Origin: Branchinecta lynchi | Taxonomy: Eukaryota > Arthropoda > Branchiopoda > Anostraca > Branchinectidae | NCBI GenBank assembly: GCA_023053575.1 | Contig: JAKZAP010000006.1 | Span: 18,175,280 to 18,239,279, forward strand | DNA: 64,000 nucleotides | Direction: 5' to 3' | Part shown: piece after piece, positions 58,601-64,000 of the stretch | Numbering within the stretch: the stretch's first letter is position 1 | Layout: each line of letters opens with the position of its first letter | Notes under the pieces: generated by a model | Told to the model about the DNA's origin: nothing | The model's database searches: none | Seen by the model: the letters and a program-made list of their open reading frames with translations, nothing else | Translations under genes and position numbers: made by a program

Positions 58601-60394
58601 ATGGGCTCTGTAGCCTTACATTTAGGGGTGGGGGTTCAAATTAAGGGCAACAAAATATTTATAAACTGCTAGTATTATGATCGATTATGGAGTAAGAAGA
58701 CATGCTGAACACGATAATGAAAGCCATTTTCTCGCCGGACAAGTAGTTCGTCCGGAATCCGGAGAAAACCGGAAAGTTTGTTAAAAGCAAAGTTTTATTT
58801 GAAACCGATTAGATGTTCGATTTAGGGATAAGAAGACATGCTGAGCCCTTATGCGAAAATCATTTTCTACCCGGACAACTAGTTTGCCCGGAATCCGGGC
58901 AACCCAGAAAACCTTTTAAAAGCAAAAGTTTTATTTAAAGTTGATTAGATGACAGATATAGGGGTAAGAAGAGACGCTGAATCCATATATGACAATCCTT
59001 CTTTACCAAGTTTATTTAGTTCGTCTGGAATCCGGCTGAAACCGGAAAATTTGTTTTAAGTTAAAGTTTCTTTGAAGTTGATTAGATGTTGCGTACAAGG
59101 ATAAGGAGATACAATGAATTCGTTTCTGAACTTTCTTATTTTCCTGGACAAGTAGTTCGCTCGGAATTCAGCTGAAACCTGAAATTTGGAAGAAGTAAAA
59201 CAGAAAGTATCGATCAGTATCGTAAAATAGATATGACTTATAGAGGTATATCTGAACTTGGTTGTCTCAGATGACTAGCTATTTGCTAAATTAATCTTTT
59301 TCCAAATTTCAATAGTAAAAATGTTCAAGGATTCTGGCAAGGGTTCAAGGGAAGGCTGGATCTGGCGAAAACAAGAACCAATTGTCTGGATCAAATTTTT
59401 AATTTTTGGGATACACCTTTGGTCTTGTTCCTAACGAAAGCAAACAAACGAAAGTGAATTGAGGCAACGAAAGCAAATTAGAAAAAGGTGTCTACAATTT
59501 TCTTGAAAGCCCTTAGTGGGTTAACAAAAAATTATGTCCAGGGCTGCTCAAGCCATGTCTCGATAAAAAGTAGCTGCTAGGAAAATGGAATTTGCAAAGA
59601 AACTGTTGCAGGTAACAAGATTCTACAAAGTAACAATAATAGCTAAGACATGATTCTAGACCGTCGAAAAAAAAAAGGAATCCACTGAACCTAAAACGGA
59701 ATCTTGGTATGCAAAAAAGCAAAAACGTAACGAAGCTACCCCCTCTCACCTACTCAACGCCCTCCCCCTCCCAAATGACACCTCTGGCGCTAGAATAACC
59801 AACTTTCACAAGCCCTATTCGACAAACCTCGGTTATACTTAGCTTTATTGTTGGTTTCTGTGGCTCTAGAATTTCGAGAGAGAGTGAGATGCTGATAGCG
59901 ACCTGGACACAGCCGCTTCTCATGCAATGCAAAGCGCGACAATTCTGGCAAAGCTACAACGTAACTTGATCATTCTATCTTATAAATTCTTAGTGTCAAT
60001 AATAGCTGGAAAACATAAAGAGGCGAACCACAGAGCTGCACTGGTATAAATATCGGTAGGGGTTGGCAGTTCCATTCTGAGAACGATGCTGCCAGGACAA
60101 ATGAAAATATTTTAAGCGATTGCACTGTAGGAATCGCGAGTCGTCTTAATGTACTTCGGTTTGGTAAGGGTATCCTACGACTTGTGGAGACTGGTAAGGG
60201 TTTTACGAATGTGAATCCGTTACCTGAGCTGTTTCCTCTAGCTGAGCTTGAAGCTTGTTCAAACGATCCTGCAAGTTGTCTATCTCGTTCTGCGCAGCGT
60301 ACAGGGACAGTTCGATTTGCTGTCGCGTGGCAGTTACGTTACTGTTTACCTCTTGCTGGGCTTTCAGCGTATCTTCTGCCAGAGACAACTTGGC
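34473..60394 (-). CDS. CROCC: Rootletin (ciliary rootlet coiled-coil protein), C-terminal 1,115 residues, 14 exons; 5' part outside window
   Basis: Rootletin forms the striated rootlet anchoring cilia and links centrioles. Exons in transcription order: 60224-60394, 52272-52448, 50372-50748, 48155-48423, 45821-46101, 44738-44978, 43973-44200, 43416-43528, 42204-42488, 41374-41553, 40608-41018, 39490-39660, 36592-36849, 34473-34658. All junctions are GT-AG, phases agree, and the sum is 3,348 nt with no internal stop. Nearly all of it is heptad-rich coiled coil. The diagnostic parts are SPALREIDAETVNSTMRDLV, matching SPALRDVDPEAVRAALRDFL of vertebrate rootletin before its last coiled-coil block, and EARERALKTRAEALERQV near the end, matching EARERAHRQRVRGLEEQV. 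Human rootletin is about 2,017 residues, so roughly half is missing at the N-terminus. CROCC2 or a related paralogue cannot be excluded. Confidence 0.85.
34729..36515. repeat. Diverged direct duplication within the last rootletin intron
   Basis: Two stretches, about 34729-35205 and about 36010-36515, share words in the same order: AAAGGGCTGA/ATAGGGCTGA, AGACCTGATGAAAATGCG/AGACCCCAATGAAAATGAG, TTACTTxGTTGCTC, TTCATTGAAAT, then an A-run followed by CTTTxxA and ATAAAAATAAG..TTTCAGTTAAACTTTAAA. They are old copies about 1.3 kb apart, partly disrupted by later insertions (see 35504-35630). Confidence 0.6.
35504..35630 (+). mobile_element. LINE 3' fragment, same family as 20790-22652
   Basis: ACCTTCTACACTGCTTCCTG to AAAGGGCGGGTTATAAATAA plus ATTACTTACT is the near-exact inverse of 20813-20935. 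The short length and shared (TTAC) tail indicate a strongly 5'-truncated insertion, in antisense to the rootletin gene. Confidence 0.85.
35631..36591 (-). other. Rootletin last intron, remaining sequence
   Basis: Apart from the duplicated block described above, nothing is recognised. Confidence 0.3.
36592..36849 (-). CDS. CROCC: Rootletin exon (86 codons)
   Basis: Phase 0 on both sides; acceptor TTATCTCAACAG and donor GTAAGA on the minus strand. It encodes MDLNRVGSEDENFLVQSLKR, QIARMEERIHEMERDRVTAV, KQERIRDAERMRELQVSGQR and EARERALKTRAEALERQ. The last stretch aligns with the EARERAHRQRVRGLEEQ heptads at the C-terminal end of vertebrate rootletin. Confidence 0.88.
36850..37174 (-). other. Rootletin intron, nothing recognised
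   Basis: No gene or repeat recognised up to the palindrome array. Confidence 0.3.
37175..37568. repeat. Palindrome-array family C, copy C2
   Basis: It begins TTTGCAGATACCATGGTATC and holds further units TACCACGGTAACTG, GGTATCAGATA, CCGTGGTATCTGAATATCAG and ATACCACG, ending GATACCATGTTATCTGCAAA. Both borders are TTTGCAGATACCATGGTATC-type in inverse orientation (37186-37205 and 37541-37560), so the block may itself be a mobile unit with palindromic ends. Confidence 0.8.
37569..38212 (-). other. Rootletin intron, nothing recognised
   Basis: No gene seen. ATTCGCCTAGGCGAAT-type palindrome near 37994-38010 is isolated. Confidence 0.3.
38213..39387 (+). mobile_element. Family D element, copy D1
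   Basis: The left end contains GTGTTGCGAGAGCCACACTT and TGGTTTT; in copy D2 this is the perfect hairpin GTTGC-GAGA-GCAAC. The right part has GAAACAAAACCAAAGCGTTG plus CTCTCGCAAAACTTTAG (39295-39335), which is the inverse of the left end, followed by AACGTTCCCCAGGCAACGTAG. Interior blocks TTTGGAAAGCTCCGT, CACCAGTTTCAAATTGAA and GGTTGACAACTCCAGTAGT recur at 53872-54780. Noncoding; about 1.1-1.2 kb. Confidence 0.75.
39490..39660 (-). CDS. CROCC: Rootletin exon (57 codons)
   Basis: Phase 0; acceptor CATTTCAG, donor GTACGG. It encodes NMQERSAMLESDTSQRLQKA, VKEKQELQDRVNTLTRQLSQ and VEKEKWDIARQAPAAGK. The pattern EKQELQDRVNxLTRQLSQxEKEK corresponds to the DERRLLQERLGSLQRALAQLEAEKRE block of vertebrate rootletin. 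Confidence 0.88.
39948..40313. repeat. Direct duplication of about 120 bp
   Basis: CACAAGTCGCTTTTTGTGCA, TTACCTTGTTCTATAG, TTCTTCCAAGTTCAACACCG and AAAAGGAxTCGAGAGAAGAG occur at 39948-40070 and again at 40192-40313, about 244 bp apart. The copies differ by scattered substitutions. Confidence 0.9.
40608..41018 (-). CDS. CROCC: Rootletin exon (137 codons, largest)
   Basis: Phase 0; acceptor TTTTTTTCAG, donor GTAAGT. It encodes ALQAKSECLQQNLSRLQERC, AQVDKLQTSEEAF, SLKEQINRLNVSVSHDHSAF, LASAEAEKRVTEERLDMVRH and SNLKAEIASCRTQLAVLEGD. It is a continuous heptad coiled coil equivalent to the ALTACEHDRQVLQERLDAAR...ELQRVEAEGQLQQLREVL region of the human protein. Confidence 0.88.
41019..41373 (-). other. 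Rootletin intron, nothing recognised
   Basis: No gene or repeat recognised. Confidence 0.3.
41374..41553 (-). CDS. CROCC: Rootletin exon (60 codons)
   Basis: Phase 0; acceptor TTTCTTTTAG, donor GTAATT. It encodes DTLNKVRVQQVQNEYETKRL, TQQIEMAQSQLSKSESSRKS and MEQEVAKVQKMLRDKEMECQ, all heptad coiled coil. It follows VKLE of the previous exon in frame. Confidence 0.87.
41554..42203 (-). other. Rootletin intron with a LINE 3' fragment
   Basis: At about 41760-41875 (plus strand) lies a 3' end of the LINE family of 26640-28400: the TTGACTCGCCTTTGCTATAG and TGGTAAATAAACGATATATA words match TTGACTTACCTTTGCTAGC..TGGTGAATAAATGATATATA. Nothing else recognised. Confidence 0.6.
42204..42488 (-). CDS. 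CROCC: Rootletin exon (95 codons)
   Basis: Phase 0; acceptor TTTTCTCTAG, donor GTGAGT. It encodes DDALSKYTTLQRRLQEVNER, LHVSEETSNQLRIALGKANC, LDQQVASLESALKEKE and KVTVLEGKLRELVEEKVKLE. It aligns with the human ELRTQTSALNRQLAEMEAER...QKAVAESEEARRSVDGRL and ERSLQATESELRASQEKI blocks. Confidence 0.88.
42489..43415 (-). other. Rootletin intron with poly-C run and possible cassette exon
   Basis: A run of 20 C lies at 42876-42895. At 43232-43279 (minus strand) a 48 nt in-frame stretch with strong donor GTGAGT and acceptor AG encodes VVVQMDPSASFSSNSL, phase 0; it could be an optional exon but is not needed for the frame. Nothing else recognised. Confidence 0.4.
43416..43528 (-). CDS. CROCC: Rootletin exon with the conserved SPALREID segment
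   Basis: 113 nt; the first two bases (GT) complete Ser with the base left by the previous exon, and it ends phase 0 at AGG before donor GTAAAT. It encodes IGGVSSESPALREIDAETVN and STMRDLVLQSGKIEKER. This matches the non-coiled hinge SPALRDVDPEAVRAALRDFL...RER of vertebrate rootletin and is the strongest single identifier of the gene. Confidence 0.9.
43580..43808. repeat. Family B end fragments with a family C palindrome unit
   Basis: TTTTGGGGATTCCAAACCTGG and GATCCGTAAGACATCGTAAA (43580-43630) resemble a decayed family B left end. AACAAGACCAAAGGTTTAG plus ATGGGATC (43722-43748) is the inverse of the family B right end. GGTAACAGATACCATGGTAT plus CTGCAAAAACG (43773-43803) is a family C unit. 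Confidence 0.5.
43973..44200 (-). CDS. CROCC: Rootletin exon (228 nt)
   Basis: It begins with two bases completing Gly and ends with one base of Ser before donor GTAAGT. It encodes SGNEEIVQLQQRLRAADERC, ETMQSLAKRLEEQKNEIALR, LASVMNSLKKVTGVSDKFGV and PPSPIRRLAQYK. The coiled coil breaks at the proline-rich end, leading into the SPALREID hinge. Confidence 0.87.
44201..44737 (-). other. Rootletin intron, nothing recognised
   Basis: No gene or repeat recognised. Confidence 0.3.
44738..44978 (-). CDS. CROCC: Rootletin exon (241 nt)
   Basis: Starts phase 0, ends with one base (G) before donor GTATTA, which pairs with GT of the next exon. It encodes AERSRAELSESQVNELTEQL, NTALNKCEMVERDLLSARRT and DDLRRKLQDVAAKAKKLEDQ. 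Continuous coiled coil. Confidence 0.87.
44979..45820 (-). other. Rootletin intron with an inverted pair of a dispersed repeat and a (AAT)n run
   Basis: At about 45110-45195 the words TCAGCTACATTTTATTAGGG and CGAAATAT inverse (CCTTCTTGGCAAGGG) form the inverse of 45297-45400, which contains GCACTTGCCAAGAAGGGCGG and AATAGAATGTAGCTGACG. A third copy lies at 6520-6750. A (AAT)n microsatellite is at 45434-45460. Confidence 0.6.
45821..46101 (-). CDS. CROCC: Rootletin exon (281 nt)
   Basis: This exon has few start codons and is found only from splice sites and phase. It begins with GT completing Gly, acceptor AATTTGCAG, and ends phase 0 at CAT before donor GTGAGT. It encodes NQELRTQLRELESERNELQG, DETRHKLSLLEESKYKVEEE, LSGLRNLLTELDRKSHETQS and VQGLQGDLETTEAKLH. 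All heptad coiled coil; no stop in frame. Confidence 0.87.
46102..47076 (-). other. Rootletin intron, nothing recognised
   Basis: No gene, tail or terminal inverted repeat recognised. Confidence 0.3.
47077..47990 (-). mobile_element. Family A element, copy A3 (old, degenerate)
   Basis: On the minus strand it runs from CAAGTGTGCTATGTACCGAT and a CTTTCTGTTTGTCC tract (about 47990-47950), through GGATGAAACTTGACAGGCAC and GGGAGTGGAGGGAGGGGGAA, to CAAGTGCCCTGTGAGCTTTC plus AGCTCTTG at 47077. The order of motifs matches copies A1 and A2. The left hairpin is no longer complete. Confidence 0.65.
48155..48423 (-). CDS. CROCC: Rootletin exon (269 nt)
   Basis: One leading base completes Asn with two bases from the previous exon, and one trailing base (G) is left before donor GTATTG. 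The acceptor lies after a long T run (TTTTTTTTTTAG). It encodes SRHADEVTALDRKNSDVLQK, LEQSQNEVTQLRASIQSAQL and REEELKTEISKLQSQLSAAS. Coiled coil throughout. Confidence 0.87.
48548..48720. mobile_element. MITE with ACACTGTAAAA ends and TA target duplication
   Basis: TACACTGTAAAA at the left and TTTTTACAGTGTA at the right are inverted, and TA is present at both outer ends as expected for Tc1/mariner-type insertions. The 173 bp interior is itself largely palindromic, with ATAAGATTA and TAATCTTA words, so the element can fold into one hairpin. Confidence 0.8.
48721..49024 (-). other. Rootletin intron, nothing recognised
   Basis: No recognisable feature. Confidence 0.3.
49025..49484. mobile_element. 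MITE-like element with perfect 17 bp inverted ends
   Basis: GAACGTGTCCGAAAGCT (49025-49041) and AGCTTTCGGACACGTTC (49468-49484) are exact inverse complements. The 460 bp interior contains several GCATTAATGCTGCAT and GCTGAATTAATTCAGC palindromes. No target-site duplication is evident. Confidence 0.8.
49485..50371 (-). other. Rootletin intron, nothing recognised
   Basis: Contains a G run at about 49782-49792 and a CT-rich tract at 49857-49910; no gene seen. Confidence 0.3.
50372..50748 (-). CDS. CROCC: Rootletin exon (377 nt)
   Basis: Starts phase 0 after acceptor GTTCTTGTAG and leaves two bases (AA) before donor GTGAGT. It encodes EKVRLSFENQISELRQRYQQ, SEELRHLRHQMSAQQRKSDE, NLEVAENEKQQALKFSRSEQ, LQVALTELEVLRADILRIRS and MINLRNEINKLQSEILLE. 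The LEVAENEKQQAL stretch recalls LALAEQEKxQALE of vertebrate rootletin. Confidence 0.88.
50879..52029 (-). mobile_element. Family A element, copy A4
   Basis: At the low-coordinate end CAAGAGCTACGAGCTCATAT plus GGCACTTG is the exact inverse of the family A right end. The rest shows CAAGTTTCATC boxes, CTCCACTCACTCCCCCCAG-type monomer words in inverse, a C run at about 51277-51293, and ends with GCGCCATAAAAAG near 52029, where half of the terminal hairpin is lost. Confidence 0.75.
52272..52448 (-). CDS. CROCC: Rootletin exon (59 codons)
   Basis: Phase 0; acceptor ATTATTCAG, donor GTAAGG. It encodes EKNQLTIQMGTAERASDTRL, SNARKEIEELTELLAKRTED and LKRITHDKDSASLSWAKEK. Coiled coil; joins EKVRL of the next exon. 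Confidence 0.87.
52449..53871 (-). other. Rootletin intron, small tandem duplication only
   Basis: At about 52998-53083 the word GAGCGCCxGACCACACA is repeated about 43 bp apart, each followed by AGCT(A)AA..GGGCGCTC-like sequence. No gene is recognised in the rest. Confidence 0.4.
53872..56650 (+). mobile_element. Family D element, copy D2, with expanded internal repeats
   Basis: It begins GTGTTGCGAGAGCAACACTT and TGGTTTTG (hairpin GTTGC-GAGA-GCAAC) and follows copy D1 to about 55126 (GAAACAAAACCA). From about 54780 to 56650 blocks recur irregularly: CAAGTTTTCATCCGTCACGA at about 54916, 55678 and 56222; AGGGGTTTGCAACTTTTG-like words at about 54868, 55184, 55332, 55870, 56497 and 56624; GTCATCTATGGTATTTTAAT at about 55600 and 56148. 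The same blocks occur inverted at 63050-63770. Noncoding. Confidence 0.7.
56800..57128. mobile_element. MITE-like element with AGGTAGTGTTCCAG ends
   Basis: AGGTAGTGTTCCAG (56800-56813) and CTGGAACACTACCT (57115-57128) are perfect 14 bp inverted repeats. The 329 bp interior carries AATAATAAC and GTTATTATC words and a CATCATAAGT dyad, so it can fold extensively. It is inserted in a damaged family B region: GTATTGGGATCCCAATACGT plus ATTGGGATCCCAAAAA lies at 56655-56690. Confidence 0.75.
57129..57419. other. Unassigned intronic sequence
   Basis: Two overlapping open frames (57131-57391 and 57135-57455) exist, but neither shows a recognisable domain or splice signals, and they run into a family B copy. 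I see no gene here. Confidence 0.3.
57420..58110 (+). mobile_element. Family B element, partial copy B3
   Basis: Contains the ATTAGCCCTATATTTAGAGG block, monomer words GGGGTAAGGAGGCCCGCTGA and GGGGTAAGGATGACTAGCTG, and the family right end CAATTGTCTGGATCAAG..TTTTTGGGATCTCATCGAAA. The palindromic left end is missing. Confidence 0.6.
58111..58435. other. Spacer between family B copies
   Basis: About 325 bp without recognised features between copies B3 and B4. Confidence 0.3.
58436..59430 (+). mobile_element. Family B element, copy B4
   Basis: Left palindrome TTTTTGGGATCCCAAAACG, then GTTGTCCGTCTGTCC, GATGGAACTTGGTGTGATGG, GTAGCCTTACATTTAGGGG, and about five monomers with GTAAGAAGACATGCTGA and CCGGACAAGTAGTTCGTCC. 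Right end ACCAATTGTCTGGATCAAAT..AATTTTTGGGATACACCTTT plus GGTCTTG. Confidence 0.78.
59431..60223 (-). other. Rootletin intron, nothing recognised
   Basis: No gene or repeat recognised. Confidence 0.3.
60224..60394 (-). CDS. CROCC: Most upstream rootletin exon in the window (57 codons)
   Basis: Phase 0; acceptor CCTTTTATAG, donor GTAACG. It encodes AKLSLAEDTLKAQQEVNSNV, TATRQQIELSLYAAQNEIDN and LQDRLNKLQAQLEETAQ. Coiled coil. The acceptor and the lack of an initiator context show that the gene continues upstream, beyond 64000, because no further exon is recognisable between here and the right edge. Confidence 0.86.
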
Positions 60395-60432
60395 CTATAA
60401 AAGGTGAACGATTAAAACAAACAGCAAAATAA

Positions 60433-60823
60433 CCTTAAAGGACGTGAGGAGTCCCCGCGTTTTTGTTTGTCCTGGGGGCTCACTCCCCGGATTCTCGCGA
60501 GTCCCCATGGACGAGGAATGCTCCGGTTATCATCACCACCATCAAAAAGGACTCCCTTTCAGATTCGGAGGGGAATCAATTTTTGCTGGTGTTGGTGCAA
60601 TGTAAAATTAATTAAAAACAGTTAGAATAAACGAAACCAAAAATAAAGTGGATCAAGACTAATTTCGTCAACGGCATATTTTTCCAACAAAATCCATTTT
60701 GGAAGCATTCCCGGTGTTCTAGCTGTTTCTGTAAGCGGAGTCCGCATGGAGGGACACCCTTTATTCTCGCAGTTCCCTTCGATTCTCCAAGGAGTCCTCA
60801 GGGAACAGCGAGAATACGCCTTA
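60433..60823. mobile_element. MITE family F, copy 2 (left end decayed)
   Basis: Collinear with 33172-33564: TCACTCCCCGGATTCTCGCG, CATCACCACCATCAAAAAGG and TCAATTTTTGCTGGTGTTGG are shared, and the right end GCGAGAATACGCCTTA (60808-60823) is intact. The left terminal repeat is replaced by AACCTTAAAGGACG. Confidence 0.8.
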
Positions 60824-61703
60824 AGTGAGTTGTTAGCAAGAACTCTTCCTTATGACCATGCAGCGGTCTGAGTAACACGCGGCTTCGCATGATTATTTAT
60901 AAGAAATCAAGGTCCTATGAGTGAAAAAAGGACTGAGTCATTTTCACCGAAATTTCTTACAGTTTCTGCCAGGTTTGGGGGGGGGGGGGTATAAAAAAGC
61001 GAGACATGTAGTCTGGCGCGTTTTTAAGGTGTCGATTCGAAAGCATTCACGCTTTTGCAATGTCTAGGTCACACAGTTTCAATGCGCCAGCTGAAACCAG
61101 GAGTCGGTACGACCATGGGATCATCTAATCGCGATATTCTGAAAGTACGCCGGGCACCGCCAAAGTAGCTCTCAGCAAACAAAGAAAAACAAAAAAATTG
61201 CTGGTATATGAACAAAAGTAAAAAAAACAGCTGGATCTTCGATTTCGTTTTCCGATTCGTTGAGGTTGTTTTAACATTTCTGCTGTTCAATAAGAAAAGG
61301 TGTGTGCACTAGGGTCACTGAATATTTGCAAACCTAATGAAAAATCAACGAGCCGGTGAGAAAGAGCTCAAAGGGTTGAGACTGGTTTGAGTACTTAGTG
61401 AGTATAAATATTGGCTGGTGTCAGGATTTTACAGAAAAAGGCAAACCAAACACACTGAAAACTCAATCCGCACTGCCTCTTCAGCTGTTTTGTCCTGAGA
61501 TCCCCCACCCCACCCCACGCATTACCTGTGTCTCACACCCGGATAACATGCAGGATCGTCATTTCCAGGAGGCGGGGGGGGGCAGGAAGGGGCAGCTGCA
61601 CCCCTGTCTTTCCAGAGGGCGCAGAATTGCCCCTGAAAAACCGCTATAAAGCGACACAAGAGACACACAACTAAATATATACATAGTCTTTATACAAAAC
61701 ATC
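60824..61703 (-). other. Rootletin upstream intron, nothing recognised
   Basis: Contains G runs at about 60978-60989 and 61574-61582. No gene is seen. Confidence 0.3.
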
Positions 61704-62937
61704 TTTTTGGGATCCCGAAACGTAGGCCTAAGTGACATGATACCTATGACTTCGTAAAAGTTGTCCGTCTATCTGTCTGCCCGTCCGTTTGTCAGTACAA
61801 TAACTTTCGCAGGGAATGATACATTTTGTTCAAACTTGTTGTGAGGATTCTTTGGGTCAAAGGTCAGGTCGAGTTCGGGCTCCGTAGCCCTACCCTATAT
61901 TTAGAGGTGGGGGTTCAAATTAATGGGCAAACAAAATATTTTTAAAAACTAATGAGATAGTCCATCTAGGGGGAAGGACAAGCTGAATCCTGATATGAAA
62001 ATTATTTTCTCGCCGGACAAGCAGTTCACCCGGAATCCGGCCAACCCGGAAAGTTTTTTAAAAGTAAAAGTTTGAAGTTGATTAGCGCTTCAATGTAGAG
62101 GTAAGGAAACATGCTTGCCGGACAAGTAGTTCGCCAGGAATCCGGACGAAACCTGAAATTTGCAGAAGTCGGGCTAAGGAAGGAAGTTTTGAACTCGATG
62201 AGATAGTCGATATATGGTGGTCATACATGCTGAGCGCAGATCTGAAACAATTTTCTGGCCGGGCAAGTATTCACCCGGAATCCGGCGAGTCTTGCGTCGA
62301 TTAGAGGTTCGGAAAAAAAGAGGTTCGCAACGGGGGCAAGAACACGGAATGAATCTATTTCTGAACTTTATTTCCTGTGTGACAAGGGATTCCACTGAAA
62401 TTTGCCAAAATCTAGAAATTTGGTAGACTCGAAAAGTCAAATTTTTGAGTCGACTATTGAAATTATTAAATGCAAAGCCGTCCAGTCTCGAAGTAACATA
62501 GGGAACGTCAGCTCAACCGTTAGAACGTCCGCCTGCGAGACGTTCTTGGTTTGCCTTTCGGTGTCACCAGCTATTTTGATCTGCATATATTTTGCGAAGT
62601 TTTAGAGCGGGTAGGTGTCGATTAAAGAGTCGACATAAATACATACTGAACCCGTCTCTGACCTTTATTATCCTGTCGGAAAAGAAATTCGCCCGAATAT
62701 AGTTAAAACAAGGAAATTCGTAATAGCAGATATGAGATATGAGGGGTAGACATGCATGCTGAATCCTTATCTCAACATGGTTTTCTCGGATGATTAGCGG
62801 TTTGGCGGTAATTTATCAACAAAACACCACTACGGTATCATGTATGTTTATTATCAATCGGCTGATTAGTGATAAATGGTAAAAATGTTTAAGTAGTCTG
62901 ACAAAGACCGGATATCCACCGATTGTCTGGATCAAAA
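61704..62937 (+). mobile_element. Family B element, copy B5
   Basis: Left end TTTTTGGGATCCCGAAACG, then AAAGTTGTCCGTCTATCTGT, a diverged AACTTGTTGTGAGGATTC box, the GTAGCCCTACCCTATATTTA block and several diverged monomers (CCGGACAAGCAGTTCACCCG). It ends in GATTGTCTGGATCAAAAC at about 62937, where a family D copy abuts. A weak tRNA-like stretch lies at 62503-62570 inside it. Confidence 0.7.
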
Positions 62938-63777
62938 CTAGACCTACGTTGCCTGAGCAACGTGAAGTGTTGCGGCAAACTTTGTCCGGCTTCGCCGACT
63001 AAAGTGTTGCGAGGGCAACACTTTGGTTTTGTTTCTTCACTGTCGGTTAAATGCTGAAGCAACTAATCGAAGCTTATCAAACGGTATGTTCTAAGAAGAA
63101 CAAAATCAATAATCACATGATCAAAGGCTATTCTTCAGTGTTGTAAAAACAACAACAAAAGAATATCGGAAGAAGGGACTAAATTGACTTTGCAGTCAGT
63201 TGACCTTTATCGTTTTCAATCGTAGACATCGTGACGGACGAAAACTTGGGACAATATCTTATATAATCTAGTTGGTATTATAAAGCTATGCCTAACTTTT
63301 CAGGATTAAAATACCATAGGTAACACTACTGATTATTACGAAACTACCTCATTGTTTTACACTATCGTTGGTACCCGTTGCGTAAACAGTTGATCCTAGT
63401 TTACAGCGGTAGACCATCGATACGAACTTTAGATTTATAGAAATCGAATACATGTGCACCAATCTGCACAAATTTCTAGCCCCTCGTGAACCGATTCCTA
63501 CTTACAAGTCTCTCTCTCATCATATACATCAAGTTCACCGGAAACAAATAGTGGGTACGCCAGCTAGCAAAAGTTGCAAACCCCTCATCGCTGAAGATGA
63601 TAACAGGTGATTATCACTATGTTCTAAATAGAATCACCACATGATCAAAAGCTATTGTTCAGCGTAGTAAAAACAACAAAAAAGAATATCGGAAGAAGGG
63701 ACTAAATTGACTTTGCAGTCAGTTGAACTTTATCCGTTTCAATGGTAGAAATCGTGACGGATGAAAACTTGGAACAA
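62938..63777 (-). mobile_element. Family D element, copy D3
   Basis: CTACGTTGCCTGAGCAACGT, AAGTGTTGCGAGGGCAACAC and TTTGGTTTTGTTTCTTCACT form the inverse of the right end of copy D1 (39295-39387). Farther in, TAAATTGACTTTGCAGTCAG and GTAGACATCGTGACGGACGA are the inverse of D2 internal blocks. The element is interrupted or bordered at 63778 by MITE F copy 3. Confidence 0.7.
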
Positions 63778-64000
63778 TAGGCGTATTCTCGCCGTTCCCC
63801 GAGGACTCGACTTGAGGAGCCCCCGCGTTTTTCTTTGTCCCGGGGAGTCACTCCCCGTGTTCTCGCAAGTCCTCGCTGGCGGGGAATGTCCGATTATCAT
63901 CACCATCATTAAAAAGGACTCCCTTTCAGATTCGGAGGGGAATCAATTTTTGCTGATGTTGGTGCAATGTAAAATTAAATAAAATTAATCAGAATAAACA
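63778..64000. mobile_element. MITE family F, copy 3 (runs off the right edge)
   Basis: Starts ATAGGCGTATTCTCGCCGTT like copy 1 and follows it through TCACTCCCCGTGTTCTCGC, CATCACCATCATTAAAAAGG and TCAATTTTTGCTGATGTTGG to the window end. Confidence 0.85.

Noticed and set aside
62503..62570. tRNA-like stretch (CAGCTCAACCGTTAGAACGT, then GCCTGCGAG)
   Set aside because: The D-arm and anticodon arm resemble a tRNA, but there is no B box and the T-arm does not pair, so a gene cannot be supported.
1..64000. LTR retrotransposons or retroviral copies
   Set aside because: No gag-pol arrangement, integrase, or long terminal repeat pair was recognised; all reverse transcriptases seen are of the non-LTR type.

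Overview
The window is nuclear DNA from a metazoan, most likely an invertebrate. Two conserved genes are split into many exons with GT-AG introns of up to about 7.8 kb, and those introns are filled with non-LTR retrotransposons, short inverted-repeat elements and satellite-carrying elements. The species cannot be named from the sequence. There are no operons, ribosome binding sites or CRISPR arrays.

Left half, plus strand (575-32708): the mitochondrial RNA polymerase gene (POLRMT). Eleven exons join in frame into about 1,171 residues if translation starts at 575. They hold a positively charged N-terminus, a linker, a PPR-like region, an N-terminal domain and a complete T7-like catalytic core ending in the family-typical YFFS. 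All catalytic residues are present. The segment that corresponds to the promoter-specificity loop is unusually short.

Right half, minus strand (60394 down to 34473): the 3' part of rootletin (CROCC), the coiled-coil protein of the ciliary rootlet. Fourteen phase-compatible exons encode the last 1,115 residues and the stop codon; the 5' part lies beyond the right edge. The two genes are convergent, with stop codons about 1.8 kb apart.

The rest is mainly mobile DNA. (1) Several non-LTR retrotransposons are present, including one inserted inside another (20429-23333) and one long, apparently intact reverse transcriptase frame. (2) Three repeat families (called A, B and D here) begin with a short hairpin or palindrome and carry internal repeats. 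A and B share the order hairpin, GTCCGTCTGTC-type tract, GATGAAACTTGG box, tandem monomers, end motif. (3) Several MITE-like families with clear terminal inverted repeats occur, two of them in two or three copies. (4) A 1.47 kb foldback palindrome (28722-30187) lies in a POLRMT intron. (5) Arrays of GATACCATGGTATC-type palindromes occur. (6) A tRNA-Ala(TGC)-like sequence abuts a family B copy. The hairpin-capped satellite families and the foldback are the best candidates for something undescribed.
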